Assembly (NCBI GenBank): GCA_025462885.1
Contig: JAOAPN010000012.1
Coordinates: 1-64,000 of the forward strand
From: Acidobacteriaceae bacterium
GTDB taxonomy: Bacteria > Acidobacteriota > Terriglobia > Terriglobales > Acidobacteriaceae
Length of the DNA stretch: 64,000 bases
Direction of reading: 5' to 3'
Part shown: positions 62,616-64,000 of the stretch, piece after piece
Layout of the letters: the number at the start of each line of letters is the position of its first letter
Numbering within the stretch: position 1 is the first letter of the stretch
The notes under the pieces: generated by a model
Seen by the model: the letters and a program-made list of their open reading frames with translations, nothing else
Database searches by the model: none
What the model was told of the DNA's origin: nothing
Made by a program: the position numbers and the translations under genes

Positions 62616-63335
62616 GTGCAGATGAACTTTCTGAGATCAAACGCTTTTGCTGCTTTTACTCTGACTGCCGCGCTTACGGGGATCCTGAGTCTAGCTCCTG
62701 CCAAAGCTTCGGCGGCGGATACTCCTCGGCTGACTGATACGATCCATAAGTTGGATACGGCGAGTGCGAAGTTCCAATCCGCACAGGCTGACTTCAAAAA
62801 GGATCTGTATGAGCGCGTAGTCAGGGACACGACAACCCAGACCGGCAACATCTACTTCGTCCGGAAGGGCCCCGCGACGCAGATGGGGGCGAAGTTCGCG
62901 ACCCCGGCGGTCAAACTGGTGGAGTTCAAGGATGGCATGTTGAAGCTGTACGATCCGGGAACCAACCATCTCCAGCCGTATGCGAGCGGCGATAACAGGG
63001 CTCGCTTCGAGAGCTTTCTGACGCTAGGGTTTGGCGGTAGCGGGCAGGATTTGATAAAGGCCTGGACCGTAGACGATCAAGGTTCGGAGTCGATTAATGA
63101 CGGTAAGGGAACCCTGGCAGTCGAGAAATTGGTCCTGACTCCAAAAGATCCGAGCGTCAAAAACACCTTCACCCAGGTCACCCTGTGGGTGGATCTGGAT
63201 CGCGGCGTATCACTGAAGCAGGAATTTCTGGCTCCTTCCGGGGATAAGCAGACTGCGTTTTACACCAACATCAAGTACAACCAGAAGGTAGATTTGAAGC
63301 CGTTCGAGATCAAGTGCAAAGGGAGTTGCAGCTAA
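62616..63335 (+). CDS. LolA-like outer-membrane lipoprotein carrier
   Basis: The 239-residue protein (GTG at 62616 favoured by CGGAG seven bases upstream; ATG at 62622 also possible) has a signal peptide with core AAFTLTAALTGILSL and a LolA-type beta-sheet half-barrel: DTASAKFQSAQADFKKDLYER, then TTTQTGNIYFVRKG, MLKLYDPGTN and VTLWVDLDRGVSLKQEFLAPSGD. LolA escorts lipoproteins across the periplasm. Sequence is divergent from proteobacterial LolA, so the family rather than exact role is assigned. Its stop overlaps the convergent gene by four bases. Confidence 0.8.
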   Translation: MQMNFLRSNAFAAFTLTAALTGILSLAPAKASAADTPRLTDTIHKLDTASAKFQSAQADFKKDLYERVVRDTTTQTGNIYFVRKGPATQMGAKFATPAVKLVEFKDGMLKLYDPGTNHLQPYASGDNRARFESFLTLGFGGSGQDLIKAWTVDDQGSESINDGKGTLAVEKLVLTPKDPSVKNTFTQVTLWVDLDRGVSLKQEFLAPSGDKQTAFYTNIKYNQKVDLKPFEIKCKGSCS

Positions 63336-64000
63336 GCTTTGGCAGACCGGATGGGGCCGCTTTCCGTTGTCTGGTACGAACTGCCGAAGAGGGCTGCTGC
63401 CGCCACGATCAGAATCGGAAAAAACTCCAGCGTGTAGCGAGGCTCGGAGTTATCCAGCGTCAGCAATAGAGCAGCACGGAGCGCGATGGAGGCGATCATC
63501 GCCCAGGCTAAAGGAGCCTGGGCGTTCCAGAATTCTCCATTGCGGTTAGCGCGATACCAGCGGCGCAGCCCTAGCCCAGCAAGAACAAAATAAGCAAGGT
63601 TCAGAGCCGCGAAGGTAGTGGCGAAGACAGTCTGGCCCGGGTGGTCTTTGAACTTCCACCACTCCAGCGCAATGGGCAGCATTTCGGTCCGCGGACGGAG
63701 CGCCATGTTCAGCAGGCGCGCGACGGGAAGGGCGACGTAGAAGCGGATGGGGTTGGCTTCAATGCGCTGTTCGGCGAGCGCATTGAAGCAGGCATCGAGG
63801 CCAGGTGTGGGGGTGTAGGTCTCGTTGTACTCGGCAAGCAGCGCGTCGGTGGCGGCATACTCCGTTTCATTGTCGAAGGCGCGCGTGGGAATATCTGCGA
63901 CGTCGATCCGGTCCCCTTCGTAGTTCCAGTAGACGTCCTCGGTGGACGTGAACTCGATGGCCCAGGTACGGTACCAGCGTTGAAATCCTAGCGGAACAGA
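63332..64000 (-). CDS. GT39-type membrane glycosyltransferase, C-terminal part (open at the right edge)
   Basis: The frame is open to the right edge of the window on the minus strand without a stop, and ends at 63332; the visible part is 222 residues. It includes a soluble segment (VYWNYEGDRIDVADIPTRAF...), then several membrane helices and the closing motif DNSEPRYTLEFFPILIVAAAALFG, typical of dolichyl-phosphate-mannose-type (ArnT/PMT, GT39/GT83) transferases that use lipid-linked sugar. The catalytic N-terminal loop is outside the window. It is convergent with the LolA-like gene with a four-base overlap. Confidence 0.75.
   Translation of the reverse strand, partial: SVPLGFQRWYRTWAIEFTSTEDVYWNYEGDRIDVADIPTRAFDNETEYAATDALLAEYNETYTPTPGLDACFNALAEQRIEANPIRFYVALPVARLLNMALRPRTEMLPIALEWWKFKDHPGQTVFATTFAALNLAYFVLAGLGLRRWYRANRNGEFWNAQAPLAWAMIASIALRAALLLTLDNSEPRYTLEFFPILIVAAAALFGSSYQTTESGPIRSAKA

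Overview
The window reads as a chromosomal segment of an Acidobacteriota bacterium, most likely class Terriglobia, family Acidobacteriaceae (Terriglobus/Granulicella/Edaphobacter-like). The assignment is inferred from a high-GC coding style, an M56 peptidase fused to the start of a TIGR03435-type domain, a VWFA-related protein of the acidobacterial TIGR03436 type, many Tat-exported Gfo/Idh/MocA oxidoreductases, a DUF1800 protein, and frequent GTG/TTG starts. There is no sign of a prophage, plasmid or CRISPR array. The only mobile element is the tail of an IS3-family transposase at the left edge.

Left part (1-22700). The IS3 tail abuts a BlaI-BlaR1-type regulator/peptidase pair whose peptidase has lost its C-terminal domain. 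Then come ada, pyrF, an arginine-dihydrolase/DDAH-like protein with Ser where the catalytic Cys should be, a zinc-ribbon miniprotein, a secreted protein, a CPBP protease, accA, a Gfo/Idh/MocA dehydrogenase and an aldo/keto reductase. A plus-strand run follows: formylglycine-generating enzyme, a Cys-type Tat sulfatase (its probable substrate) and a PQQ quinoprotein with a cytochrome c domain inserted inside the propeller. After an M29 aminopeptidase and a VWFA protein there is a compact cluster of a GCS2-type carboxylate-amine ligase, an ATP-grasp ligase, an esterase, and a divergent second alpha/beta hydrolase. This looks like a ligase/hydrolase system for an unknown amide-bonded product.

Middle (22800-48550). 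The rpsP-khpA-rimM-trmD-rplS translation/RNA-maturation operon has hairpins at four junctions and continues into rnhB, a LmbE-like deacetylase, pdxH and a membrane protein. Next are DUF779 + aldehyde dehydrogenase, a PAP2 phosphatase, two Tat-exported Gfo/Idh/MocA proteins, a DUF1800 protein, the MsrPQ periplasmic methionine sulfoxide repair pair, a keto-acid hydratase-like protein, malate synthase, an RND efflux pump with its adaptor, and a queuosine-precursor transporter beside tRNA-Glu(CTC).

Right part (48700-64000). A tightly overlapping four-gene operon (FkbH-like HAD protein, acyl carrier protein, MaoC hydratase, SDR reductase) looks like a self-contained glyceryl/acyl-ACP module without a ketosynthase. 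It is followed by a dNTPase, a large TPR protein, purH, an unpaired Phd/YefM-type antitoxin of 53 residues, pyrD overlapping a PafA-like alkaline phosphatase, serS, two small secreted or membrane proteins, a LolA-like protein and the C-terminal part of a GT39-type membrane glycosyltransferase that runs off the right edge. The two clusters most worth experimental attention are the ATP-grasp/GCS2/hydrolase cluster (about 18.6-22.7 kb) and the FkbH-ACP-MaoC-SDR operon (about 48.7-51.9 kb).
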